Both the position numbers and the translations under genes were made by a program. A model generated the notes under the pieces. The model had not been told where the DNA came from. It saw only the letters and a list, made by a program, of their open reading frames with translations, and did not search any database. A stretch of 64,000 nucleotides of DNA from Sporomusa ovata DSM 2662 (GTDB lineage: Bacteria > Bacillota > Negativicutes > Sporomusales > Sporomusaceae), in assembly GCF_000445445.1 (NCBI RefSeq), contig NZ_ASXP01000006.1, positions 186,001 to 250,000 of the forward strand, written 5' to 3'. Below are positions 42,832-51,391 of the stretch, in pieces. Numbering within the stretch: position 1 is the first letter of the stretch; each line of letters starts with the position of its first letter.

Positions 42832-45800
42832 ACCAATTCAATCTGACGGAGTGGGCGCTAAAACATAAGCAGTTTATTTACTTTTTCGTCATCCTTTTTT
42901 TTATTGCCGGCATATTCTCCTATAAAAGTATGGGCCGTGCGGAAGACCCCGATTTCGTAATTAAGCAAATGGTCATTGCTGTTCCCTGGCCTGGAGCTAC
43001 CGCCCGCCAAATGGAAGAACAAGTCACCGATAAAGTCGAAAAAAAGTTGCAGGATTTGCCGGGACTTGACTACTTAAAAAGCTATTCCACACCAGGTCTT
43101 ACTATTATTTATGTTAATCTAAAAGACAATGTGCCAAAAAAAGAAATAAGAAACCATTGGGTGGAAGCTAGAAATATGGTCAATGACATAAAGAGCACCT
43201 TTCCGACTGGCGTCATGGATCCGGTATTTAATGATCGCTTCGATGAAGTTTATGGTATCGTGTACGCGCTTACCGGCGACGGCTATTCCTACGAGCAAAT
43301 GCGGGAAAAAGCGGAAAAAATCCGTCGTGTCTTTTTGGGTGTTTCCAACGTGAGGAAAGTCAAGCTGCTGGGCGTGCAAACCGAAAAAATTTACGTTGAG
43401 ATTGAAAACAGTAAATTGGCACAACTCGGCATTTCTCCGGAGACAATTCTATCCACCCTCCAGGCACAAAACGCTATGGCGCCTTCAGGTATGCTTCAGA
43501 CCGCCAGTGATAATGTGTATCTGCGGGTTACCGGCATGTTTGAGAACCTTGAAGATATTCAAAGCCTTCCCATAGGAATAAATGGCCGCAGCTTCCGGTT
43601 AGGGGATATTGCGAAAGTGACCCGCAGTTATTCCGACCCTGCCGATCCCCAGTTCTATTACAATGGCCAGCCGGCTATCGGCATTGCGGTGGCCATGGAT
43701 ACAGGCGGTAACATTCTGAACCTGGGAAAAGATATGGAAATAACTGTCGAGCACATCCAAAAAGAACTTCCGGCCGGCTTGGAACTTCACCAAACAGTGA
43801 ATCAGCCCAAAGTTGTGGAAAACTCCATCGATGAATTTGTCGAAGCGCTGGCGGAAGCGATTGGCATTGTATTAATTGTAAGTTTTATCAGTTTGGGCTT
43901 TCACTCCGGAATGATTGTGGCTCTTTGCATCCCGCTGGTCATTGCCGCCGTATTCACGGTCATGCAAATTTCCGGCATCGATTTGCATCGAACCTCCCTG
44001 GGCGCCCTGATTATTGCTTTGGGTCTGTTGGTTGATGATGCAATTATCACCATAGAAACCATGGCCGTAAAGCTGGAAGAAGGCTGGGATCGTTTAAACG
44101 CCGCCAAATTTGCCTATGCTTCCACCGCCTATCCCCGGCTGACCGGTGAATTAGTTACCTGCGCAGGCTTTATTCCCGTAGGCTTTTCAAACGGAAATGC
44201 CTCGGAGTACTGTGTAACCATGTTCTACGTTATTGCTATGTCGCTCCTTATATCCTGGCTGGTAGCCGGTACCGCCACTCCGCTGTTTGGCTACCTATTC
44301 ATTAAAGTCAAGCCTCATTCCGGCGATGGCAGCCATGATGTTTATGACACGCCCTTCTACCATAAGTTTAGAGGACTTCTTTCCTGGTGTCTGAGCCACC
44401 GCGGCATCATGCTGGGAGGAACCCTCATCTCCTTTGCTTTAGGCGTGCTGTTACTTACGCATATTACCCAGCAGTTCTTTCCGTCGTCAGCCCGTCCGGA
44501 ATTAATTGTGCAGCTTAGACTCCAGGAAGGCGCTTCCCTCGAGAATACGGAACAAGCAGCCCGGGAATTTGCGCAAAGAATTAGTGATGATCCCGGAATT
44601 GATTACTATACTTACCATGTTGGTGAGGGGGCCCCGCGCTTTGTCCTGACAATCGATCCCGAACTGTCAAAAACCAATTTTGCCGAATTTGTCATTGTCG
44701 CCAAGGATGATAAAGTGCGCGACCAACTGCGTGCCAAATACGCCAAAGTGCTAAATGACGATTTTCCCGCCGTACAATATCACACTAAAGTCATTAGCAT
44801 CGGCCCGGCCGCTGATTATCCGGTCATGCTCCGTGTAAAGGGGTATGATGTGGACAAAGTTCGTGCAATCAGCGAACAGGTAAAAACGGTCATGGCTTCA
44901 AATCCCCACGTGCAAAATGTCAACATGAAGTGGAATGAAAAAAGCAAGATTGTACATCTGTCCATCGATCAGGATAAAGCCCGGAAACTGGGAGTTTCGT
45001 CCGCACCGTTGGCAACCACACTGCAGACCCAGCTTTCCGGCTTGTCCATAGCGCAATTCCGGGAAGATGACAAAACCGTGGATATAGTCTTTCGCTTTGA
45101 CCCGCAAAATCGCAACAATCCTCAGTATGTAAAAGATATTAATATTCACACGGGCAATGGCCGCTATGTACCTTTGGATCAAATTGCCAAAATCAGCTAT
45201 GACGCCGAAGAAGGCCTTATTTACCGCCGTGATTTAAAGCCAATGATCTTAGTTCAGGCAGAACTCAAATCTGACAATGTAACCGGCCAGGATGTGGCCA
45301 CACAAATATACGATCAGCTTAAACCGTTGCGCGAAAGCCTGCCCTTCGGCTACAGCCTGGAATATGACGGTTCTAATGAAGACAGTGCTAAAGCTCTTAA
45401 CTTTCTTTTGGAGCCGGTACCGGCCATGTTCATTATTATTATGATCATCCTGATGGCCCAATTGCAAAGCATACCGAAAATGATGCTTACTTTATTGACG
45501 GCGCCGTTGGGCATCATCGGCGTATCCGTGGGCCTGTTCTTCTCCGGCAAGCCTCTGGGTTTTGTGGTGCAGCTTGGCATTTTAGCCCTGTCAGGCATTA
45601 TTATGCGTAACTCAATCATTCTTATCGACCAAATTGACCAGCAGCTCGTCAGCGGGACTTCCCCGTGGAATGCAGTCATTGAGGCAACGGTCATCCGGTT
45701 GCGGCCTATTTTGCTGACAGCAGCAGCGGCCATTTTGGGGATGATTCCCCTTCTATCCAGTGTTTTCTGGGGACCGCTGGCTGTAACCATTGCCGCCGGC

Positions 45801-45932
45801 TTATTAGGCGCCACCATACTTACTCTCCTGGTTTTACCAGTTATGTATGCCACCTGCTACAAAGTACAGCCCAACCATACACCGCAGATTCCGATGGGAC
45901 CCGACAAACAAGGCAATGCCCCTTTAGCCTAA
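42828..45932 (+). CDS. RND efflux pump permease (first operon)
   Basis: The 1034-residue protein has the twelve-helix RND layout with two large periplasmic loops. Helix 4 carries GLLVDDAIITIETMAVKLEEG, where the paired aspartates relay protons. The N-terminus reads NLTEWALKHKQFIYFFVILFF, and the porter domain contains GATARQMEEQVTDKVEKKLQDLPG. It is of the HAE1/TriC-like drug-exporter kind. It is a close relative of the permease at 51.4 kb. No TolC gene follows. Confidence 0.95.
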   Translation: MNQFNLTEWALKHKQFIYFFVILFFIAGIFSYKSMGRAEDPDFVIKQMVIAVPWPGATARQMEEQVTDKVEKKLQDLPGLDYLKSYSTPGLTIIYVNLKDNVPKKEIRNHWVEARNMVNDIKSTFPTGVMDPVFNDRFDEVYGIVYALTGDGYSYEQMREKAEKIRRVFLGVSNVRKVKLLGVQTEKIYVEIENSKLAQLGISPETILSTLQAQNAMAPSGMLQTASDNVYLRVTGMFENLEDIQSLPIGINGRSFRLGDIAKVTRSYSDPADPQFYYNGQPAIGIAVAMDTGGNILNLGKDMEITVEHIQKELPAGLELHQTVNQPKVVENSIDEFVEALAEAIGIVLIVSFISLGFHSGMIVALCIPLVIAAVFTVMQISGIDLHRTSLGALIIALGLLVDDAIITIETMAVKLEEGWDRLNAAKFAYASTAYPRLTGELVTCAGFIPVGFSNGNASEYCVTMFYVIAMSLLISWLVAGTATPLFGYLFIKVKPHSGDGSHDVYDTPFYHKFRGLLSWCLSHRGIMLGGTLISFALGVLLLTHITQQFFPSSARPELIVQLRLQEGASLENTEQAAREFAQRISDDPGIDYYTYHVGEGAPRFVLTIDPELSKTNFAEFVIVAKDDKVRDQLRAKYAKVLNDDFPAVQYHTKVISIGPAADYPVMLRVKGYDVDKVRAISEQVKTVMASNPHVQNVNMKWNEKSKIVHLSIDQDKARKLGVSSAPLATTLQTQLSGLSIAQFREDDKTVDIVFRFDPQNRNNPQYVKDINIHTGNGRYVPLDQIAKISYDAEEGLIYRRDLKPMILVQAELKSDNVTGQDVATQIYDQLKPLRESLPFGYSLEYDGSNEDSAKALNFLLEPVPAMFIIIMIILMAQLQSIPKMMLTLLTAPLGIIGVSVGLFFSGKPLGFVVQLGILALSGIIMRNSIILIDQIDQQLVSGTSPWNAVIEATVIRLRPILLTAAAAILGMIPLLSSVFWGPLAVTIAAGLLGATILTLLVLPVMYATCYKVQPNHTPQIPMGPDKQGNAPLA

Positions 45933-46082
45933 TTCTTTGCAACGGTCCTATCTATGATCATGGTAGAGAACGCGGTCCTTTCTGTGATTCGGATAACTGG
46001 GAGATACGAAATTAAGCGGCCCGCAACATGCCGCTGCGTCTTTCCCTGTTTAAAAAATAGTAAAGAAAAGAAGGAATGAATC

Positions 46083-47006
46083 ATGCCGTTAAATCCAAAA
46101 TTTGAAAATTTACTAAAAACCGATTTTGATAGTTTCTATGCTTTGGGGGTTGAGAAGCTCCGGGAGTACTACAGCAAAAGCTGGGATGACTTTAAAGGGA
46201 TTCCGGAGGAAGTGGGTTCTGTCGTAAACCGTGTTGTAAAAACCTCCATACGAGATACACCAATCAGGGTGTATTATCCTAAAACAACAGGTATCTATCC
46301 TGCTTTGATCTTTATTCATGGTGGTGGATTTGTTCTGGGGAATATTGATGTCTATGATCCGCTATGCCGGAAAATAACAAACAATGTGAACTGCGCCGTA
46401 ATATCCATCGATTATGGCCTGGCACCCGAGCATAAATTTCCGAAGCCTCTGGAAGAATGCTACCAAGTTACAAAATGGGTGTTTGAAAATGCGAACGAGT
46501 TGCATGTCAATCCTGATACGATTGCCATTGGCGGCGACAGTGTCGGGGGAACCCTTAGCGCTGTCATTAGTCAGCTGTCCAGAGACAAGGGAGAATTCTC
46601 GCTTGTTTACCAAGTGATTATTAATGCGATTCTTGATTTGGACGGACAAACTCCATCGAGAATTGAAAATGGTGAGGGATACCGGTTAACAACAAAAGGA
46701 ATTGCCTGGTTTAACCAGCAGCATTTAAACGATATAAGCGAAGCCAAAAATCCATTGGCCTCTCCCTTGCTTGCAGACAACTTTGCCGACCTTCCCCCCG
46801 CATGTATTATTACATCAGAATATGACCCGCTGCGTGATGAAGGCGAACACTATGCAGAACGGTTATCCGCTGCCGGAGGCAAAGTATGCCTCAAGAGGTA
46901 TGATGGGATCATTCATGGCTTTTTCAATATGCAGAGTACACTGGAGGAAGCGCGGAATGCTCTGGCGTTAGTATGTACAAAACTCAGGGAAGCTTTTAAC
47001 CAGTAA
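46083..47006 (+). CDS. Alpha/beta hydrolase of the hormone-sensitive lipase family
   Basis: The 307-residue esterase has the HSL oxyanion motif HGGGFVLGN, the nucleophile elbow GGDSVGG, the acid in EYDPLRDEG and the histidine in IHGFFNM. Enzymes of this family cleave short acyl esters. It follows the first RND operon by 150 bp; that gap holds only a small AGCGGC/GCCGCT hairpin at 46015-46035. AAAAGAAGGAA precedes the ATG. Confidence 0.92.
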   Translation: MPLNPKFENLLKTDFDSFYALGVEKLREYYSKSWDDFKGIPEEVGSVVNRVVKTSIRDTPIRVYYPKTTGIYPALIFIHGGGFVLGNIDVYDPLCRKITNNVNCAVISIDYGLAPEHKFPKPLEECYQVTKWVFENANELHVNPDTIAIGGDSVGGTLSAVISQLSRDKGEFSLVYQVIINAILDLDGQTPSRIENGEGYRLTTKGIAWFNQQHLNDISEAKNPLASPLLADNFADLPPACIITSEYDPLRDEGEHYAERLSAAGGKVCLKRYDGIIHGFFNMQSTLEEARNALALVCTKLREAFNQ

Positions 47007-47332
47007 ATCGGTTCACGTTTCATCAAGGCTAAAACATCGAGAATTCAGGTGGAGAGTCTACTCCGCCTGAACCGATGCCGCCTGTAGGTAGGAGACTCGC
47101 GTACTAAGATAAATCACTATTAATAATCGGAAAAGTAAATTAAAGAGGTGATTAATTTTGAAGATAACTGCCTTTTATGGAAGTTGTATCTGGTTTAGCT
47201 ATAGAGAGCTGTCTCATGCTCGGGAGCTAACCGAACGGCGCAGCAAAGCAACAGTAGTAGTAGCAGTAGCATCCAATTGAAAAAGTATGGGGTTGGCTCA
47301 AACGAACCTGCATCTACAATGTTTTTTTCAAA
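47007..47332 (+). other. Gene-poor gap with a hairpin and a 40-codon flavodoxin-like start
   Basis: A hairpin (TCAGGTGGAG/CTCCGCCTGA, 47045-47070) follows the esterase gene. A 40-codon ORF from a TTG at 47158 to 47280 has GAGGTG ahead and opens LKITAFYGS. That is how flavodoxin-like FMN reductases begin, but the sequence then loses all resemblance. It may be the decayed start of such a gene. I see nothing else here. Confidence 0.4.
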
Positions 47333-47848
47333 TCAGTTGAGGAAATTGCTAATGCTGTATTTGCTTTTATTAATGATATTAATCGTAATCCGCTTAAGAC
47401 CGTCGACCGCATTTGTGTTTGATTTTTCATTGTTTAATGCGTTGTATATAGATTGTTCTAACCTAGTAATTTCATCATTGGTAAATTTTTCAGATTCCTC
47501 TTTACGACTTGTCATCTCTTGGCTACTAATTATTTTTAAAAGACAATACTTTTCATAAGCCTCTTCGTCAAATCCGATACAACAATCGAATGGATCATTA
47601 AAACTACTAAGATGTGCCATCCACAATCTTTTATTCTTAATATCCAGTATATTATCTGATGTTGGGGCATAAAATTTATATAATAAGTTTGGAAAATAAT
47701 ATTCATCTTTTTTATCCAGTATAGAACTATTGTTTAAGATAGTTCTTGTATAGTTTTGGTTGAATTTTTTCCCAATACTAAATACCTCTTTTAAATACTT
47801 ATTCTGCCATATCGCTTTAGATTTTGATTTTCTGGAAAACATACTCAC
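47333..47848 (-). CDS. DUF2971-like protein, apparently truncated
   Basis: The 171-residue product contains LYKFYAPTSDNILDIKNKRLWMAHLSSFNDPFDC, the opening part of DUF2971 proteins, which often occur in defence islands and near mobile DNA. Family members are usually 250 or more residues and continue with a domain missing here; the frame stops at ISNFLN. The gene is very AT-rich compared with its surroundings, which suggests foreign origin. Function unknown. Confidence 0.6.
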   Translation of the reverse strand: MSMFSRKSKSKAIWQNKYLKEVFSIGKKFNQNYTRTILNNSSILDKKDEYYFPNLLYKFYAPTSDNILDIKNKRLWMAHLSSFNDPFDCCIGFDEEAYEKYCLLKIISSQEMTSRKEESEKFTNDEITRLEQSIYNALNNEKSNTNAVDGLKRITINIINKSKYSISNFLN

Positions 47849-48014
47849 TACCTCCGTTCTTAGTAATTTAATTAAATAATGCTATTTCGTATTTTCCACT
47901 CAGGCGTATATCCATTTATCCATTTCTTATATAAATGCAAAAGAGCCTATATTTGGGAGAATATCTCTCCTATAATGATACCACTGCAGGAGGGATTCAC
48001 TTCTCTCTGTTCAG

Positions 48015-48172
48015 TTGCATATTTTACAATCTATGGGTATAATATAAGAAAAGGACTGACGTGTCGCAAGCACGCCAGCCCCCACAGACTGCCTAACCGG
48101 AAACGGTTAGCCCGATTTGGAATTATTCAAGAAATAACCGCAAACCATGGCGTGGGAGCGGTTATTTCTCTG
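48015..48172 (+). ncRNA. Structured small RNA repeat, copy 2, with own promoter and terminator
   Basis: The promoter (TTGCAT at 48015-48020, 17-bp spacer, TATAAT at 48038-48043) is identical to copy 1 over 33 bases. The transcript has stems CTGACGTG/CACGCCAG and CTAACCG/CGGTTAG and a terminator with arms AGAAATAACCGC and GCGGTTATTTCT. Loops and the terminator interior differ from copy 1 while stems are kept, which argues for a functional RNA. No toxin-like ORF is seen on either strand. Confidence 0.65.
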
Positions 48173-48420
48173 CCGCGCAGTCCGCGGCTCCCTTGCTGCC
48201 GACAGGCCCATTTGCACGGGACTCGGCGGCGCGGGTTTGGCCGCCGTGCCCGGTGCGCTCCCCTGGCAAGCTTACTATCGCCACCGGCCAGGCTTACGAT
48301 GTGCGGCCACATGGTTTTCGTGGCTGCTCATCGTAAGCCGTCTTATTAGTCACTCAGTCATGCGATGCTGAATCCCCCTCCCGTTTATTCGCCGGGAGGG
48401 GGATCAAAATCCCCCGTTAC
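48173..48420. other. GC-rich non-coding island with two strong hairpins
   Basis: This stretch is much richer in G and C than all around it. A hairpin with 20-bp arms (48291-48310 and 48320-48339, two mismatches) is built on GGCTTACGATG and CATCGTAAGCC. A second has arms ATCCCCCTCCCG and CGGGAGGGGGAT (48372-48404). Translations of the ORFs here look random. It may be the end of a lost mobile element. Confidence 0.5.
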
Positions 48421-48484
48421 TTTTCAGAAACAATTGCCCCTTCACCTTCTCGTAGGTCCTTTGCATTCTTTGTGGAAGCACCGC

Positions 48485-48512
48485 TTGACAAATCGTTAAC
48501 CTGGTGTACAAT
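48485..48512 (+). promoter_or_regulatory. marR promoter with dyad in the spacer
   Basis: TTGACA (48485-48490), a 16-bp spacer and TACAAT (48507-48512) form the promoter. The spacer contains GTTAACCTGGTGTAC (48495-48509), one of four related GTTnACCTGGTnnAC sites in the next kilobase. This fits MarR autorepression. Confidence 0.65.
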
Positions 48513-48565
48513 ATGATCATAGAGGATCAAACATGATATTTTACTAACGACATGAGGTTAAAACA

Positions 48566-49024
48566 ATGACGGAACAAAGAAAAGAAATGCTGGGATCTAT
48601 TTTTAGATTGTCAAGGAAATTTTTTGAGGCAATGAAACAGCCGAATAAGTTTGGTACAGACAGCCTCTTATACTCATCAGAAATTCATACCCTTGAAATG
48701 ATTGGCAAACATCCAGGCATAACCGTGACCGAACTGGCAGACCGACAGGGTATTTCCAAAAGCGCCCTGCCAAAACTCATCCATAAACTCATCGAAAAAG
48801 ATCTGGTCTACCGTTATCAGGAAACCGGCAATAAAAAAAATATTCTTTTGGAATTGACGGACAAAGGCCGGCTTGCCGTTCAACATCACTTCAAATTTCA
48901 CGAAACCTTTGACAGCGGCATTATGAAAAAAATTAACTCATTAACTCCGGAAGAATATTTGTTTCTCAGCGGTATCCTGCAAGATTTGGAGCAGTATATT
49001 GACCACATGAAGCAGCAGGAATAA
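48566..49024 (+). CDS. MarR-family transcriptional regulator
   Basis: The 152-residue protein has the MarR winged helix: IHTLEMIGKHPGITVTELADRQGISKSALPKLIHKLIEKDLVYR, then the wing with KNILLELTDKGRLAV and dimer helices at both ends. It lies ahead of the second RND operon and its tetR. A dyad in its promoter recurs three times upstream of that operon, so it may control the pump as well as itself. Confidence 0.9.
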   Translation: MTEQRKEMLGSIFRLSRKFFEAMKQPNKFGTDSLLYSSEIHTLEMIGKHPGITVTELADRQGISKSALPKLIHKLIEKDLVYRYQETGNKKNILLELTDKGRLAVQHHFKFHETFDSGIMKKINSLTPEEYLFLSGILQDLEQYIDHMKQQE

Positions 49025-49135
49025 AAAATTCGCTTTATACTTTACCCTGTTAGCCATATTAAAATAACGAGATGTTTAGCAACAAACGCCGGCATATAAG
49101 CCCTCTCCACCGGCATACTATTATTTTCTGTTATC

Positions 49136-49530
49136 GTTCACCTGGTTAACCTTTTTAGAAAAATAAACTGCTTCATATTAAAAGCCCTTCCTATCCGACT
49201 TCCCCAACGACTTATTCTTATTATCGAAGCCAAGCATGCACTTCAAAGGAAGCCTGGCGGATACATTGGATACCGCTATGGATGCTAAGACGGATTTTTC
49301 AGTTCAGGATTATCGTCTGTATATATATGAATACTAGTAAAATAAATCGTTCACCTGGTGTACATTATGGTCACAAATAATCTACCCTGACATTTTATTA
49401 AGAATACGAAACTATCCATCGAGGTAACTTCCCTATAATAGCTAAAAATGTGATACTTCAGCAGCAAGGATATCCTTTGCGAAAGTAGGCGATCGTCCTT
49501 ATCTTTTAAGCTATCGTTCACCTGGTTAAT
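49136..49530. repeat. Three further MarR-operator-like repeats ahead of the second RND operon
   Basis: GTTCACCTGGTTAAC (49136-49150), GTTCACCTGGTGTAC (49349-49363) and GTTCACCTGGTTAAT (49516-49530) share a dyad GTTnACC-T-GGTnAAC with the site in the marR promoter. The surroundings of the third resemble the marR promoter over about 60 bp, and those of the second and fourth resemble each other. The 662-bp gap 49025-49686 holds no supported gene; it may contain a decayed duplicate of the marR cassette. Confidence 0.6.
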
Positions 49531-49686
49531 CTTTTTTATAAATGCCTGCTGCTTCACCCAGGCTTCTCTGCCAATGATTTATCTTTATTTTGTTGCAGAT
49601 CAATTGAGGATGTTTAGTAGCTTTCTGCTATTCTTGGCCTGCAATCAATCTTATTCTACTTACTTTACTAAAGGAGGAAGCTTCCT

Positions 49687-50229
49687 GTGCCACAACATGA
49701 ACCCATGCGGCAGCAAATCTTAACGATAGCCCTGACGGCTTTTAATCAGTATGGAAATACCCTGACGATGGACCAGTTGGCGGCTCGTCTGTCTGTCTCG
49801 CCCAGCAGCCTGTCCCCCTACTTCAGCAGTAAGGCAGAGCTTGTCAGACAGCTTGTCAGTTTCATACGGACCAGAATCAGGCAACCGCCTCTCTCATTCT
49901 CTTATCGTTCACTTACCGACGAACTCCAGGATTTACTCGCTACGTACCGTGAATTATTCACCGCTTTCAGCCAGAACGCTCTGTTTGATTTAAAACGGCA
50001 TTACCCGGAGGAATGGGGCAGCATCATGGAGCTGCGCGAGAGTCAGTGGCAGAGAATTGCAACCGCCATTAATTCGGGCATCGCCAGCAGCCCGCTGCGC
50101 CCTGTCGATACCAAGCTAGTACAAATCATGGCTGACGGAATGCTTCTCGCCCCCTTTCGTCAGCCTCCCCCCGCTTTAGCTGAGTTATTGGACATACTGT
50201 TGTTTGGCATCGCCCGGCGCGCACCGTAA
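49687..50229 (+). CDS. TetR-family regulator of the second RND operon
   Basis: The 180-residue protein has a TetR-type N-terminus (LTMDQLAARLSVSPSSLSPYFSSKAELVRQL) and a helical C-terminal part with LFDLKRHYPEEW. It starts at a GTG with AAAGGAGGAAG upstream. It is a paralogue of the TetR at 40.7 kb and occupies the same place ahead of an RND adaptor gene. Here it is joined by a MarR gene. Confidence 0.88.
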   Translation: MPQHEPMRQQILTIALTAFNQYGNTLTMDQLAARLSVSPSSLSPYFSSKAELVRQLVSFIRTRIRQPPLSFSYRSLTDELQDLLATYRELFTAFSQNALFDLKRHYPEEWGSIMELRESQWQRIATAINSGIASSPLRPVDTKLVQIMADGMLLAPFRQPPPALAELLDILLFGIARRAP

Positions 50230-50272
50230 ATCTCTTCCGGAAAACAGATTGTATACGATAAGGAGTGTTTCT

Positions 50273-51391
50273 ATGTTCAACATGCGACTGAAACTCAGCC
50301 GAAAAAAACGCTACTATGCCCTAGCCGCCTTAGCGGTAGGCTGCCTACTGGCCGGGGTCATGGCAAAAACCCATTTCGCAAAAGCACCAATAAAACCGGA
50401 AAGCCTCCCCGTGGTCCGCACCCAACTCATTCAGGCAGCTAATACCGGACAGGGTTACACCTATGCGGGGGAAGTGCGCGGCCGCTATGAAAGCCAGTTA
50501 GCTTTCCAGGTCACAGGCAAAATCATCAAACGCAATGTGCAGCTAGGCAGCGTAGTCAATGCCGGCGACGTGCTGATGCAGATGGATGCGAAAGACATTC
50601 AGCAGACGGTAAGCAGTAATTCTGCCCAGGTATATTCCGCCCAATCACAACTGAGACTGGCGGAAAGCAATTTGAGCCGCTACCGGCAATTACTGGACAG
50701 CGGAGCGATCAGCCATGCTCAGTATGACCAGTACGTCAATGCCTATGATGCCGCAGCGGCAGCGGTGCAGCAGGCGGCAGCCCAATATACGCAGGGATCC
50801 AATCAGCTGGATTACACTTTGTTGACAGCCGATCAGCCAGGAGTTGTGTCGGCGATCACCGCTGAGACCGGTCAGGTTGTCAGCGCCGGCCAGGCGGTTG
50901 TCACCGTTGTCCAGGACGGAGAGCGGGAAATTGAAATCAGCGTCCCCGAAAACCGGCTGGAAGAACTAAAGTCCGCCGGACAGCTCCAAGTGACTTTCTG
51001 GGCTTTGCCTAACGTGACACTGAACGGCAAGGTGCGGGAAATCGCGCCCATGGCTGACCCGGCAACCCGTACCTTCAAAGTACGCGTCAGCCTGCTCAAT
51101 CCGCCGCCATCTGTCAAACTGGGTATGACGGCCACCGTTGCCTTAGCCGGCGGCACTGCCCAACCTGCATTTTCCATTCCACTGTCTGCACTCTATCAAA
51201 CTGGCGATACACCCGCCGTCTTGGTTGTGAACGACAATATTCTGACACTGCGCCCCATCCAAACCGGGCCCTTCGGTAATGGCACGATCCAGGTGCTGGC
51301 CGGACTGCAGCCAGGCGACCGGATTGTCAGCGCCGGCGTTCATAAATTGACAGAAGGGCAGAGGGTAAAAATAGCCGGTGATACTCTGTGA
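50273..51391 (+). CDS. RND efflux periplasmic adaptor subunit (second operon)
   Basis: The 372-residue protein repeats the layout of the adaptor at 41.7 kb, with long identical stretches such as GEVRGRYESQLAFQV, RNVQLGSVVNAGDVLMQ and REIAPMADPATRTFKVR. A membrane anchor lies near residues 14-32. I chose the ATG at 50273 with AAGGAG ahead, not the earlier TTG inside tetR. Its stop overlaps the GTG start of the pump gene. Confidence 0.92.
   Translation: MFNMRLKLSRKKRYYALAALAVGCLLAGVMAKTHFAKAPIKPESLPVVRTQLIQAANTGQGYTYAGEVRGRYESQLAFQVTGKIIKRNVQLGSVVNAGDVLMQMDAKDIQQTVSSNSAQVYSAQSQLRLAESNLSRYRQLLDSGAISHAQYDQYVNAYDAAAAAVQQAAAQYTQGSNQLDYTLLTADQPGVVSAITAETGQVVSAGQAVVTVVQDGEREIEISVPENRLEELKSAGQLQVTFWALPNVTLNGKVREIAPMADPATRTFKVRVSLLNPPPSVKLGMTATVALAGGTAQPAFSIPLSALYQTGDTPAVLVVNDNILTLRPIQTGPFGNGTIQVLAGLQPGDRIVSAGVHKLTEGQRVKIAGDTL

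Noticed and set aside
47277..47558. Plus-strand open frame of 93 codons.
   Set aside because: It is antisense to the DUF2971-like gene, whose motif LWMAHLSSFNDPFDC is recognisable. The plus-strand product shows no family pattern.
47879..48349. Plus-strand open frame of 156 codons across the RNA repeat.
   Set aside because: It runs through the promoter, hairpins and terminator of the repeat and the GC-rich island; the translation looks random and no ribosome site is present.
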